Positions 9,098 to 19,152 of a stretch of DNA of 64,000 nucleotides are shown in pieces. Origin of the DNA: Rhizobium sp. Q54 (GTDB lineage Bacteria; Pseudomonadota; Alphaproteobacteria; Rhizobiales; Xanthobacteraceae); contig CAMAUC010000008.1 in NCBI GenBank assembly GCA_945861265.1, forward strand, positions 1 through 64,000, written 5' to 3'. The translations under genes and the position numbers were made by a program. Within the stretch, counting starts at the first letter, position 1; every line of letters starts with the position of its first letter. The notes below the pieces were generated by a model. The model saw only the letters and a list, made by a program, of their open reading frames with translations. It made no database searches and was not told where the DNA came from.

Positions 9098-9784
9098 ATG
9101 AACAAGTCACGCCTATGGTCGACCGCGGCGATCGCGCTGATGCTCGGCGCCGGTGCAACCTTTGCCCAGGCGCCGTCAAAGGACCAGGCGCCGGCGCAAC
9201 CCGCGCCCGCCGCGCAGCAGAACGCGCCGGCCGAAAAGATCGCGCCGGCCTCGCAATCCGTCGAGCGCAAGGCTTCTGAACAGAAGGCATCGGAACAAAA
9301 AGCTTCCGACGAGAAGCCGGCGGCCGGCGCGCACGCCACGGGCGCCGCCGACGCCAGCGGCAAGGCCGATATCAAGACGCCGGCGAATGCCGGTAAGGCC
9401 GAGATCAAGGGCGCGGCCGAGCCGAACAAGACGGCTGAATCCGGCAAGGACAGCAGCAAGGCTTCCGATAGCAGCAAGGCATCGGAGACCAGCAAGTCTT
9501 CCACCACCGGTCAGGGCGCGGCATCGGGTGCGGCGAAGCTCTCGACCGAGCAGCGGAGCAAAATCACCACCGTGATCCGCCAGCAGAAAGTTCAGCCGGT
9601 GCGTCTCGACGTGTCGATCAGCGTCGGTACCCGCGTGCCGTCGAGCGTGCGTTACTATCCGCTGCCGGTCGAGGTCGTGACAATCTATCCCGAATGGCGC
9701 GGCTACGATTACATCCTGGTCGGCGACCAGATCGTGATCATCGATCCACGCTCGCATGAAATCGTCGCCATCATTGAGGCGTAA
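9098..9784 (+). CDS. DUF1236 domain exported protein with Ala/Lys/Ser-rich linker
   Basis: 228 residues from the ATG at 9098, preceded by AGGAGAG; the tracked upstream start adds an unlikely leader. A signal peptide (MNKSRLWSTAAIALMLGAGA, cleavage near TFAQ) precedes about 120 residues of low complexity rich in Ala, Lys, Ser and Glu, including repeated ASEQKASEQKAS and SKASDSSKAS. The C-terminal 80 residues form the DUF1236 domain (LSTEQRSKITTVIRQQKVQP, then EWRGYDYILVGDQIVIIDPR). The domain is probably periplasmic and tethered by the flexible linker. The family has no known activity. Confidence 0.8.
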   Translation: MNKSRLWSTAAIALMLGAGATFAQAPSKDQAPAQPAPAAQQNAPAEKIAPASQSVERKASEQKASEQKASDEKPAAGAHATGAADASGKADIKTPANAGKAEIKGAAEPNKTAESGKDSSKASDSSKASETSKSSTTGQGAASGAAKLSTEQRSKITTVIRQQKVQPVRLDVSISVGTRVPSSVRYYPLPVEVVTIYPEWRGYDYILVGDQIVIIDPRSHEIVAIIEA

Positions 9785-9797
9785 ATCGAGCGACAGC

Positions 9798-9823
9798 GCG
9801 CGGCGTGTTGTTACACACCGCGC
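9798..9823 (+). terminator. Stem-loop after DUF1236 gene
   Basis: GCGCGGCGTGT and ACACACCGCGC pair over 11 positions with one mismatch, around a TGTT loop, 14 bases after the stop codon. No clear T-run follows (CCCCTTAATT), so intrinsic termination is only likely. Confidence 0.5.
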
Positions 9824-9932
9824 CCCTTAATTGCCTAACGCCAGCTGGTTCCCGGAACCGAACTCGGATCGATGCGTTGCTTTCGCAGTGCCCCCTCGCA
9901 CTCAACCCGACAATCCCCAAGGAGACGACACC

Positions 9933-10370
9933 ATGAAGACCCTGACCACCATGACCGCGATCGCGGCGCTAATCACCGGCATCTCTTTTGCGAACGCGCA
10001 GAACTCCGGCAACACGCCGTCGAACAGCGCGACGCCGCCGAGCAGCATCAACTCGAAGGCGACCGATACCCAGAGCTCGAAGAGCGGCACCGAAAGTTCC
10101 GGCGCGGCGCAGATGAAGGCCAAAGGCGCGCAGCAAGGCCAGGCGACTCAGAACAATGTGCCGCCGAGCAACTTGGACGCCAAGATGCCCGACACCCAGT
10201 CGAACAAGAGCGGCAACCAGGCCGCCAATCCGAAAACGGCTCCGTCCACGACGGGCATGAACTCGGACACGAAGGCCAACGCGAACGTGCCGCCGAGCAG
10301 CATCAATGCGAAGGAGCCGGACACAAATTCGAACAAGAGCGGTTCGCAGCCCTCCGGCACCGCGAAGTAA
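9933..10370 (+). CDS. Small exported protein with three PPS-x-DT repeats
   Basis: 145 residues from the ATG at 9933, with AAGGAG eight to nine bases upstream. A signal peptide (MKTLTTMTAIAALITGISFA, cleavage near NAQ) precedes a disordered Ser/Asn/Thr/Lys-rich mature part. It carries three imperfect copies of one unit: PPSSINSKATDTQSSKSG, PPSNLDAKMPDTQSNKSG and PPSSINAKEPDTNSNKSG. The repeats suggest a flexible periplasmic or secreted protein. No family name is known to me. It is followed at once by a strong terminator and lies in a run of small exported or stress genes. Confidence 0.7.
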   Translation: MKTLTTMTAIAALITGISFANAQNSGNTPSNSATPPSSINSKATDTQSSKSGTESSGAAQMKAKGAQQGQATQNNVPPSNLDAKMPDTQSNKSGNQAANPKTAPSTTGMNSDTKANANVPPSSINAKEPDTNSNKSGSQPSGTAK

Positions 10371-10391
10371 TTTCTGCAACGACGTTTGATC

Positions 10392-10426
10392 AGCCCCGCG
10401 ATTTCGGTCGCGGGGCTTTTTCTTTT
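10392..10426 (+). terminator. Rho-independent terminator
   Basis: Perfect 10-bp stem AGCCCCGCGA / TCGCGGGGCT with loop TTTCGG, followed by a T-rich tract (TTTTTCTTTT). It lies 21 bases after the PPS-repeat protein gene. Confidence 0.92.
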
Positions 10427-10497
10427 GGGTCTGCCGGAACCTGCTGTTGCGCCGACCGTTGATTTGACGCAAAAAGCAACCACCGGAGGCAACCGCC

Positions 10498-10731
10498 ATG
10501 AAAACTCTGATGATTTCCGCAATTGTCGCCGCGTCATTCGCCGGCCTTACGTCCGCGAACGCTGCGTCGACGGGTAATGGCCGCTATTGCGTGGAGCAAT
10601 CGCCCGGCTCTTTTGAAAAGTATTGCAACTTCGCCACCCTCAAGGCTTGCCAGAAGCAGGCACAGCCGCAGTTCCTGCGCTGCATGCCAAATCCGAAACA
10701 CGGCACCACCGGCTCGGCGTCGCGCAGATAG
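10498..10731 (+). CDS. DUF3551 small exported cysteine-containing protein
   Basis: 77 residues with a signal peptide (MKTLMISAIVAASFAGLTSA, cleavage near NAA). The mature part has the DUF3551 pattern: GRYCVEQ, KYCNFATLKACQKQA and FLRCMPNPK, giving four cysteines that could form two disulphides in the periplasm. A GGAGG site stands about seven bases before the ATG. These proteins are common in Bradyrhizobium-type genomes, often in many copies, with no known function. Confidence 0.8.
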   Translation: MKTLMISAIVAASFAGLTSANAASTGNGRYCVEQSPGSFEKYCNFATLKACQKQAQPQFLRCMPNPKHGTTGSASRR

Positions 10732-10761
10732 ACGGCCGGACGCGGCGCGATCGCGCATGCG

Positions 10762-10790
10762 TGGCATTCCCGCCGGCGCGGGAACGACGC
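10762..10790. repeat. Short palindromic repeat (REP-like)
   Basis: TTCCCGC and GCGGGAA form a perfect 7-bp stem around CGGC, within ATTCCCGCCGGCGCGGGAAC. From memory, this sequence type recurs between genes in many alphaproteobacteria. It lies between the DUF3551 and CsbD genes. Confidence 0.5.
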
Positions 10791-10848
10791 GCCGGTTTGG
10801 ACGTTGTCGTGACGATTTCCGTGAAACGCAAAACCGAAAGAGGACAGC

Positions 10849-11031
10849 ATGAACAAAGATCGCATCGAAGGCAGCGCCACCCAGGCCAAAGGCAAGGTCA
10901 AGGAAGTCGCCGGCAAAGTGACGGGCGACGCCAAGCTGGAGACCGAAGGCAAGGCCGATCAGGTCAAAGGCAAGGTGCAGAACGCCGTCGGCGGCATGAA
11001 GGACACGATCAAGGAAGCTCTCGACAACTGA
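10849..11031 (+). CDS. CsbD family stress-response protein
   Basis: 60-residue hydrophilic protein with the CsbD signature (MNKDRIEGSATQAKGKVKEV) and a second related unit KADQVKGKVQNAVGGMKDTI. CsbD-like proteins are abundant, soluble, largely disordered or helical, and induced by general stress in several bacteria; the molecular role is unknown. AGAGGA lies upstream of the ATG and a strong terminator follows, so it is likely monocistronic and highly expressed. Confidence 0.9.
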   Translation: MNKDRIEGSATQAKGKVKEVAGKVTGDAKLETEGKADQVKGKVQNAVGGMKDTIKEALDN

Positions 11032-11071
11032 TCGTTCGTTCCCCTTCACCAAAGCCAAACTGTACAAAAGC

Positions 11072-11097
11072 AAAACCCGGCCTTCGCGCCGGGTTTT
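11072..11097 (+). terminator. Rho-independent terminator after CsbD gene
   Basis: Perfect 10-bp stem AAAACCCGGC / GCCGGGTTTT with loop CTTCGC. The flanking A and T tracts let it act on both strands. It starts 41 bases after the CsbD stop. Confidence 0.92.
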
Positions 11098-11147
11098 CGC
11101 TTTTGCTTTGGTGCGCTAGTCTCCGGCCAAAGACGGAGGACGCCAAA

Positions 11148-11573
11148 GTGACAACCAGCCCGGCCATCAAGGTCAGCGACTACAAGGATCTCAAGCTCCA
11201 GCTCGATGGCTTCGTGCCGCCGGGCCAGGGATTTCACCGCAATCTGCTGTTGGAAACGCTGTACGCTTCGCTGCCGCGCGACCCGCAGGTGAAGGTGCAG
11301 ATCTATAACGCCGAGATCGTCGCCGGCGGCTTCACCAACTGGCATTGTCATAACGGCGCGGCGTTCTTCGTCGCCTTGCAGGGCCAGTTCGAGGCCCATT
11401 TTCAGGAAGGCGTTCTGGTCAAGGCCAAGGCCGGCGAGTGCTATTCAGAGCCGATCGCCAAATTCCATCGCGGCCATAACCCGCATCCGGAATTGTCCTA
11501 TCTGTGCGTCGGCCTGTGCTTCACCTCGCCCGACCGCGAGCATGTGACCAATTCAGTGCACTGCCCCTGGTAA
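11148..11573 (+). CDS. Cupin-domain protein
   Basis: 141 residues from a GTG at 11148, chosen because GGAGGA lies seven bases upstream; the tracked ORF runs far upstream through the CsbD region. A single cupin barrel shows IVAGGFTNWHCHNGAAFFVA (metal ligands His and His) with the second motif around CYSEPIAKFHRGHNPHPELS. It is probably a metal-binding small-molecule enzyme or sensor. Its 3' end overlaps the convergent EEP hydrolase gene by 21 bases. No specific substrate can be named. Confidence 0.8.
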   Translation: MTTSPAIKVSDYKDLKLQLDGFVPPGQGFHRNLLLETLYASLPRDPQVKVQIYNAEIVAGGFTNWHCHNGAAFFVALQGQFEAHFQEGVLVKAKAGECYSEPIAKFHRGHNPHPELSYLCVGLCFTSPDREHVTNSVHCPW

Positions 11574-12262
11574 CGTCAGGTCGGCGATAACCGGCAGATG
11601 GTCGGACATGAACCGGGCGTCGCGGTCGACGAAGCTGCGCAGCATCGCGGCCGCCGGCCGGCAATAGATGCGATCCAGCCGCAGCAGCGGAAAGGCCGCC
11701 GGAAAGGTTCGGAAGCGGGTATGGGCGCCGAGATCGCGTCTGAGCAGGTGGCCGACCGAGCCGGGCCAGAACCAGTCGTTGAGATCGCCAATGACGACGG
11801 CGGGCGCCGCGCCGGTCGCCAGGTCGCGCCACAGCGCCGCCTGATGACGGCGTTCATGAAAGCTCAGGCCGAGATGCGTGGCGACGACGATCAGGGGGCC
11901 TTGCGGCGTTTCCACTTCGGCGCGGATAGCGCGGCGCGGCTCGCGTTCGCCGAATGAGATATCGCGCACTGTTTGCGCCATCACCGGAAAGCGGCTGATC
12001 AGCATCTGGCCGTAATCGCCATCGGCGCCGGTAATCGACTTGGCGCCGATGCCATAGGTGCCGACCGCGCCGGCGAGATATTCAAACGGATTGGCGCCGC
12101 CGGCCAAAGCGCGGCGCGAGTCGACTTCCTGCAAGGCGACGATGTCGGGGTCCCAGAGCCGGATCAGTTCGACGACGCGCGCCAGATCGAAGCGCGGGTT
12201 GCGCCCCAGCGTGCCATGAATGTTCCAGGTCATGACGCGGACCGAGCCCGCTTTGTCAGCCC

Positions 12263-12266
<4 letters not shown>
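11553..12266 (-). CDS. Endonuclease/exonuclease/phosphatase family hydrolase
   Basis: 237 residues of the EEP fold. Motifs in order: MTWNIHGTLG (Asn), IVALQEVDSRR (catalytic Glu, metal), VATHLGLSFHERR, VIGDLNDWFW (Asp/Asn) and MSDHLPVIAD (Asp-His). No signal peptide is seen. The tracked TTG start is unlikely. The GTG at 12266 overlaps the stop of the phospholipase D-VTT gene as GTGA, a typical coupled pair. The substrate could be nucleic acid, phospholipid or inositol phosphate. The coupling to a PLD-like gene suggests phospholipid or membrane work. Confidence 0.85.
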
Positions 12267-14365
<2,099 letters not shown>

Positions 14366-14470
14366 TGGCGCGACCGGTTCCCTCAAATGCCGTTCGCCCG
14401 CCAGAGGCGGGCGAAAAGCCACGGTTGGTCAACGCGCCAATGGAACTTTGGTTCTACCGGTTTCGGGGAA

Positions 14471-15169
14471 TCAGGTCGCCGGCGCGACGCCACGGACCAG
14501 CGGCCAATCCGGCTCGTTGCCCTGCATCACCCAGGTCTCTTTCATCGCAGCGGCGTACCATTCCCGCCAGGCTGGCGTCGCCATCACCGCGTCCATATAG
14601 GCGCGGGTCTCGGCGCCAACCGGCAGGCCGTAATTGTGGAAACGCGCCACCACCGGGGCATACATGGCATCGACATTGCCGAAGGCGCCGAACAAGAATG
14701 GCCCGACCTCTTTCGCATTTTTGCCGAAGCGGGCGCGGCACTCCGCCCACAAGGTCTCGATGCGCTTCATGTTGGCGTGTACTTCCGGCGGCATCGGCCG
14801 CGCCTTTACCGGCAGCCACAGATTCATCGTGCAGTGCTGGCGCAAAGGCTGGAAGCCGCCATGCATCTCGGTCGCCGCCGAACGGGCAAAGCTGCGCGCG
14901 CGTGGTTCCGACGGCCACAGCCCGGCGTGCGGAAAGCGGTCGGCGAGATGTTCGAGGATGGCCAGCGATTCCCAGATCGTGTCGTCGCCATCGATCAGGA
15001 TCGGCACCTTGCCGGCCGGCGAGTATTTCCGTATCTCCTCGGCGCTGCCGGGCACATAGAGCGGGATCACGATTTCCTCGAAAGCAATGCCGGCGGCCTT
15101 CATGGCGATCCAGGGCCGCAGCGACCACGAGGAATAGTTCTTGTTGCCGATGACGAGCGTAAGAGACAT
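14471..15169 (-). CDS. Glutathione S-transferase family protein (paralogue 1)
   Basis: 232 residues with an N-terminal thioredoxin-like domain (LVIGNKNYSSWSLRPWIAMK; the serine pair is the usual catalytic position, and GKVPILIDGDDTIWESLAIL holds the cis-proline and glutathione gamma-Glu contact) and an all-helical C-terminal domain. It may conjugate glutathione or act in maleylacetoacetate-type isomerisation, but the substrate cannot be told. The neighbouring gene 18 bases upstream is a clear paralogue, so the pair arose by tandem duplication. Confidence 0.88.
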   Translation of the reverse strand: MSLTLVIGNKNYSSWSLRPWIAMKAAGIAFEEIVIPLYVPGSAEEIRKYSPAGKVPILIDGDDTIWESLAILEHLADRFPHAGLWPSEPRARSFARSAATEMHGGFQPLRQHCTMNLWLPVKARPMPPEVHANMKRIETLWAECRARFGKNAKEVGPFLFGAFGNVDAMYAPVVARFHNYGLPVGAETRAYMDAVMATPAWREWYAAAMKETWVMQGNEPDWPLVRGVAPAT

Positions 15170-15187
15170 GCGCGCGGGTCCGTTTGC

Positions 15188-15865
15188 TTAAGTGAGGTTG
15201 TGGGTCTGCGGCCAATCGACTTCGTCTTCGGCAAACAGCCAGGGCTCCTTGATGCCGGCAGCGACCCATTGCTGCCATGCCGGCAGCGTCATGATGGTCT
15301 TCATATAGGCGCGCGTCTCCTCGCCGACGTCGACATCATACGTATAAAAACGCCCGACCACCGGCGCATACATGGCGTCGGCATTGCTGAAAGCGCCGAG
15401 CAGGAACGGACCACCTTTGCCGAAGCGGGCGCGGCAATCGGCCCACAAGGCCTCGATACGCCTGACATTGGCGATGACCTCCGGCGTCAAATCGCGCTTG
15501 ATGACGCGGCGGGCGAAGTTCATCGACAGGTGATTGCGCATCGCCTGGAAGCCGGCATGCATTTCATTGGCGACGACACGGGCATGCGCCCGCGCCGCCA
15601 CATCCTTCGGCCACAGGCCGGCTTGCGGGAATTTCTCCGCTACATATTCGAGAATGGCGAGCGACTCCCAGACGCGGATGTCGCCGTCGATCAACACCGG
15701 CACTTTGCCGGTGCCGGAGACGCCGCCGACCTCGCGTTTGAATTCCTCGGTCTCGAACGGGATGACCTTTTCCTCAAAAGGGATGCCGGCGACGCAGAGC
15801 GCGAGCCACGGCCGGAACGACCAGCTCGAATATTTCTTGTTGCCGACGATCAGCGTCAACGTCAT
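15188..15865 (-). CDS. Glutathione S-transferase family protein (paralogue 2)
   Basis: 225 residues from the ATG at 15865. The N-terminal domain has LIVGNKKYSSWSFRPWLALC and GKVPVLIDGDIRVWESLAIL, and the C-terminal domain RIEALWADCRARFGKGGPFL, all closely matching paralogue 1. The tracked ORF extends upstream through a (GGGAC)n repeat, but that part has no family similarity and I treat it as leader. The repeat lies just before the start codon and may affect expression. The pair is likely one transcription unit. Confidence 0.87.
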   Translation of the reverse strand: MTLTLIVGNKKYSSWSFRPWLALCVAGIPFEEKVIPFETEEFKREVGGVSGTGKVPVLIDGDIRVWESLAILEYVAEKFPQAGLWPKDVAARAHARVVANEMHAGFQAMRNHLSMNFARRVIKRDLTPEVIANVRRIEALWADCRARFGKGGPFLLGAFSNADAMYAPVVGRFYTYDVDVGEETRAYMKTIMTLPAWQQWVAAGIKEPWLFAEDEVDWPQTHNLT

Positions 15866-15880
15866 GGCCGCCCCTGCCCC

Positions 15881-15923
15881 GTCCCGTCCCGTCCGGTCCC
15901 GTCCCGTCCCGTCCCGTCCCGTC
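15881..15923. repeat. Pentanucleotide tandem repeat upstream of GST paralogue 2
   Basis: Eight GTCCC units plus a partial one, with one unit changed to GTCCG. On the coding strand of the GST gene this reads (GGGAC)n and ends 15 bases before the ATG. Such G-rich 5-mer tracts can gain or lose copies by slippage. The reading frame through it stays open, which is why the ORF track shows an extended protein. Confidence 0.9.
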
Positions 15924-15998
15924 AAAATGCGGGGAAGCCGGCGGCGCCGCAAATGAATTTTGCAAATGTGCGGCAGCAGCCGATGTAATCGATCGGCG

Positions 15999-16424
15999 TC
16001 ACGCTTTCCTAGGCTCGCCTGGTCCGGCTTCCGGCGCCTCGACCGGGCCGCCGGCCGCCTTCCAGGCACCGAAGCCGCCACGGATATGGGCGACCGGCTT
16101 GAGCCCCATGCGCTGCGCCGTCTGCGCCGCCAATGCCGAGCGCATGCCGCCGGCGCAGAAGAACACGAATTTCTTGTCCTCTCCGAACACCGGCTTGAAA
16201 TAGGAGCCGTTCGGATCGATCCAGAATTCGAGCATGCCGCGCGGGCAATGGAACGCGCCGGGCACCCTGCCCTCGCGCTGCAATTCGCGGATGTCGCGGA
16301 TATCGACCAGCACCGTATCGTCGCGGCCGGCCAGTTTGACCGCCTCCGCTACCGGCAGCGTCTCGATCTCGCGCTCTGCGGCCTCGCACAGTTCTTTGTA
16401 GCCGATGGTGATGGTCTGGGGCAT
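15999..16424 (-). CDS. Rhodanese-like single-domain sulfurtransferase
   Basis: 141 residues from the ATG at 16424, with GAGGAAG upstream; the longer tracked ORF lacks support. One rhodanese fold: TVLVDIRDIRELQREGRVPG (CH2A-type motif), AFHCPRGMLEFW, and active-site loop FFCAGGMRSALA with the catalytic Cys. It would accept and transfer sulfane sulfur in the cytoplasm. The 0.1 kb upstream holds the divergent DUF599 gene. Acceptor not known. Confidence 0.85.
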   Translation of the reverse strand: MPQTITIGYKELCEAAEREIETLPVAEAVKLAGRDDTVLVDIRDIRELQREGRVPGAFHCPRGMLEFWIDPNGSYFKPVFGEDKKFVFFCAGGMRSALAAQTAQRMGLKPVAHIRGGFGAWKAAGGPVEAPEAGPGEPRKA

Positions 16425-16546
16425 GACGACTTCCTCTGCGCCAAGTCTGGCGGAACCAAGTCTGGCAGAGCGCCGCCCGCCGCTCAAGCCGTTGTCGGCG
16501 AGCCTTGAAGCGGGCATCCTGCGCGGCGATTCATGAGGTCACCGCG

Positions 16547-17239
16547 ATGTTGTCTTTCACCTTGCCCGACACGCTGACGCTGTCGTGGTTCTGCGCCTGC
16601 TGGATCGGCTATTCGCTGATGATCGAGAAATCGGCCAAGGGCAAGACCAGCCTGAACGCGCTGATGAACGGCTATCGCGACCGCTGGATGGAAGAACTGT
16701 TGAGCCGCGACGTGCGCATCGTCGACTCGCAGGTGACGGCGGCGTTGCAGAACGGCACCGCCTTTTTCGCCTCCACCAGCCTGATCGCCATCGGCGGCAC
16801 GCTGACCCTGATCCGCGCCACCGACCAGATCCTGGTGGTCATCGGCGCGTTGCCGTTCAGCGTTCCGGTGACGGCGGAAATGTGGGAGCTGAAAGTTCTC
16901 GGCCTCGCCGTCATCTTCGTCTATGCGTTCTTCAAATTCGCCTGGTCGTACCGGCTGTTCAATTATCTCGCCATCATGGTGGGCGCGGCGCCGCAGCCGT
17001 CAGAAAAAGATACACCGGCCGCGCGGGCTTTCGCCCATCGCGCATCGCGGCTGTGCGCCGACGCCGGCCTGCATTTCAATCGCGGCCAGCGCGCCTTCTT
17101 CTTCGCGCTCGGTTATCTCGGCTGGTTCTTAGGCCCGCTCGAACTGGCACTAACCACCACCGGCGTCGTTATCGTGATGTGGCGCAGGCAATTCTCCTCG
17201 GCGTCGCGCAAGGCGTTCACCGCGTTTCCCGAGGCATAA
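16547..17239 (+). CDS. DUF599 integral membrane protein
   Basis: 230 residues from the ATG at 16547, behind GAGGT at seven bases. Four hydrophobic helices can be seen near residues 6-26 (LTLSWFCACWIGYSLMI), 77-100 (AFFASTSLIAIGGTLTLI), 117-140 (ELKVLGLAVIFVYAFFKFAW) and 200-222 (ALGYLGWFLGPLELALTTTG). The polar stretch NGYRDRWMEELLSRDVRIVD after helix 1 is typical of DUF599. The family is of unknown function. Confidence 0.82.
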   Translation: MLSFTLPDTLTLSWFCACWIGYSLMIEKSAKGKTSLNALMNGYRDRWMEELLSRDVRIVDSQVTAALQNGTAFFASTSLIAIGGTLTLIRATDQILVVIGALPFSVPVTAEMWELKVLGLAVIFVYAFFKFAWSYRLFNYLAIMVGAAPQPSEKDTPAARAFAHRASRLCADAGLHFNRGQRAFFFALGYLGWFLGPLELALTTTGVVIVMWRRQFSSASRKAFTAFPEA

Positions 17240-17244
17240 CAGCC

Positions 17245-17415
17245 TCAGTTCATTCCCATCAGCACGGCGACCGTGGTGACGAACAGGACCGCCAGCGTCA
17301 CCGCGACAATGGTCACGAGCCGATCGCCCAGACGCACTTCCAACGCAGATTTACGAAAGCCTTCGCCGTCATGGGCGTTTGGCGGGCTATCGCTCGGCAC
17401 AAAATTGAAGGTCAT
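17245..17415 (-). CDS. Small single-pass membrane protein
   Basis: 56 residues from the ATG at 17415, chosen because AGGGAA lies ten bases upstream and the longer ORF has an unlikely Arg-rich leader. A polar N-terminal half (DSPPNAHDGEGFRKSALEVR) precedes one C-terminal helix (VTIVAVTLAVLFVTTVAVLM), so it looks tail-anchored. It converges on the DUF599 gene with five bases between stops. No family recognised; it could be spurious, but the composition and ribosome site favour a gene. Confidence 0.5.
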   Translation of the reverse strand: MTFNFVPSDSPPNAHDGEGFRKSALEVRLGDRLVTIVAVTLAVLFVTTVAVLMGMN

Positions 17416-17588
17416 GGCAGGCAATTCCCTTCGATCAGTCATCCAATGGATCGCCAGATCCACGGATGGTGCGGCGAGAACGCGGACGCGAACTCGGGCG
17501 CACGAATCGCCCATCTGCATGCAAGGATAACCCCGGTGCGGCTATTCCACAAACAGCCGGCGTATTTATCGCCCGCTTGTGCCGGCGT

Positions 17589-18383
17589 TCAGGGCGCCGG
17601 AAAAAACGCGGAGGTTTTTCCGGTCAGCCAATAGGCCAGAAGCCCGGTCCATTCCGCGGCGGCTGAATCCAGACGCGCCAGATTGCCGCCGATATTAAGA
17701 CTGGGCCGGTAGCTGTAATTCAACTCGGTAAGCCAGGCCGCCGGATAGGCCTCGACCGGAAAGCCCGCCTGCCGGAAAATACCCATCGCCCGCGGCATAT
17801 GTTGCGCCGAGGTGACCAGCAGCCAGCGTTCGCCCGGTTTCGGTTTGACTATCTCTTTTGTGAGCAAAGCGTTCTCGACGGTATTGCGCGAGCGCGACTC
17901 GAGGATGACCCGGTCGCGGGCAATGCCGAACAGATCGAGCAAGGGCGGCACGTAGTCCGCCTCGAACCCATCCTTGCCCTGGAGCGTACCGTCGCCGCCG
18001 GTATAGACAATGCGCGCCTGCGGATAGTCCCGCGCCAGCCGCGCCATGGCAAAAATTCGCCCGGCATCGCCGGCGACCACGGTCTCGTCGCGCAGCCGCG
18101 ACATTCTCGGCAAAATGCTGCCGCCAAGCACGACGATGCCATCCGGTGCGCCGCCGCGCGACGGCTGCCACTGCGGGAAGCGGCTTTCCAGTGCATGGGT
18201 GAGAATATAGCCAAGCGGCGATACACCAAGCGCCAAAAGCGCAACCAGGCTGCCGATTGCCAGTGTCCGGCCGCTGCGCCGCCAGCGGATCGCCATCAGC
18301 AGCAGCCCGATCACGCCGATGACGCAGACCAGGACGGACGGCCGCAAAATAATGGCGACGGTTTTCGACAGGATGAAGAACAT
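17589..18383 (-). CDS. YdcF/ElyC-type DUF218 membrane protein
   Basis: 264 residues. Two N-terminal helices (LVCVIGVIGLLLMAI and LAIGSLVALLALGVSPLGYI) anchor a DUF218 domain, seen in DGIVVLGGSILP, ARIVYTGGDGTLQGK, VILESRSRNTVENA and LLVTSAQHMPRAMGIF. The last holds the conserved residues of the family. ElyC-like members act in envelope and peptidoglycan homeostasis in enteric bacteria. The soluble domain probably faces the periplasm. It lies 36 bases downstream of the RraA-like gene on the same strand. Confidence 0.85.
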   Translation of the reverse strand: MFFILSKTVAIILRPSVLVCVIGVIGLLLMAIRWRRSGRTLAIGSLVALLALGVSPLGYILTHALESRFPQWQPSRGGAPDGIVVLGGSILPRMSRLRDETVVAGDAGRIFAMARLARDYPQARIVYTGGDGTLQGKDGFEADYVPPLLDLFGIARDRVILESRSRNTVENALLTKEIVKPKPGERWLLVTSAQHMPRAMGIFRQAGFPVEAYPAAWLTELNYSYRPSLNIGGNLARLDSAAAEWTGLLAYWLTGKTSAFFPAP

Positions 18384-18419
18384 GGCGATCCAAACCCGGT
18401 CCGCGGCAGCGGCGTGAGG

Positions 18420-19115
18420 TTAGCGCGACTTTTTCCAGTCCTCGTAACGCTTCTTGTTCTCGTCATTGGGCGGATAAAGTCCGGGCAGCTTGGCGCCCTT
18501 CTCGACTTCCTGTACCAGCCAGCTTTCCAAGAGTTCATGCTCGCCGCCCTCGTCGGCGACGAAGTCGATGAGGTCCTTCGGGATCACCACCGCGCCGTCG
18601 TCATCGGCGACGATCATGTCGCCGGGGAAAATGGCGCAACCGCCGCAGCCGATCGGCTGTTCCCAGCCGACGAAGGTCAATTGATTGACCGAGGCCGGCG
18701 CCGCCATGCCCTGGCACCACACCGGCAGGCCGGTGGCAATAACGCCGTGCTTGTCGCGCATCACGCCATCGGTAATCAAAGCGGTGACGCCGCGCTTGAC
18801 CATGCGCATGCAGAGAATGTCGCCGAAGATTCCGGCGCCGGTGACGCCCATGGCATCGGCGACGACGACGCAGTTTTCCGGCATCGCCTCGATCGCCGAG
18901 CGCGTCGAGATCGGCGCCGACCAGCTCGCCGGCGTCGCCAGATCCTCGCGCACGGGCACGAAGCGCAAGGTGAAGGCAGGTCCCACCACGCGCTTGCCGG
19001 AGAAACCGAGCGGCATGGCGCCGGCCATCCAGGAACGGCGAATGCCCTTCTTCAAGAGCATCGTCGTGATGGTGCCGGTGGTGATGTTCTGAAGTTTTTC
19101 GATGGCGGTGGGCAT
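18420..19115 (-). CDS. RraA-like / HMG-CHA aldolase-family protein
   Basis: 231 residues from the ATG at 19115. It has the RraA fold: TITTMLLKKGIRRSWMAGAM near the N-terminus, then GDILCMRMVKRGVTALITDG and VMRDKHGVIATGLPVWCQGM, with the GD-x20-R-D pair used for metal binding in the aldolases of this family. Members include RNase E regulators and class II aldolases such as 4-hydroxy-4-methyl-2-oxoglutarate aldolase; the long form here favours an aldolase or decarboxylase role. The reaction is not decided by sequence alone. Confidence 0.82.
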   Translation of the reverse strand: MPTAIEKLQNITTGTITTMLLKKGIRRSWMAGAMPLGFSGKRVVGPAFTLRFVPVREDLATPASWSAPISTRSAIEAMPENCVVVADAMGVTGAGIFGDILCMRMVKRGVTALITDGVMRDKHGVIATGLPVWCQGMAAPASVNQLTFVGWEQPIGCGGCAIFPGDMIVADDDGAVVIPKDLIDFVADEGGEHELLESWLVQEVEKGAKLPGLYPPNDENKKRYEDWKKSR

Positions 19116-19152
19116 TGGGGTGTCCTTGGGGCTGTCCTTGAGATTGCGCGGA

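Noticed and set aside
15866-16081. N-terminal extension of GST paralogue 2 through the pentamer repeat
   Set aside because: No family similarity, and the family's N-terminus begins exactly at the ATG at 15865.
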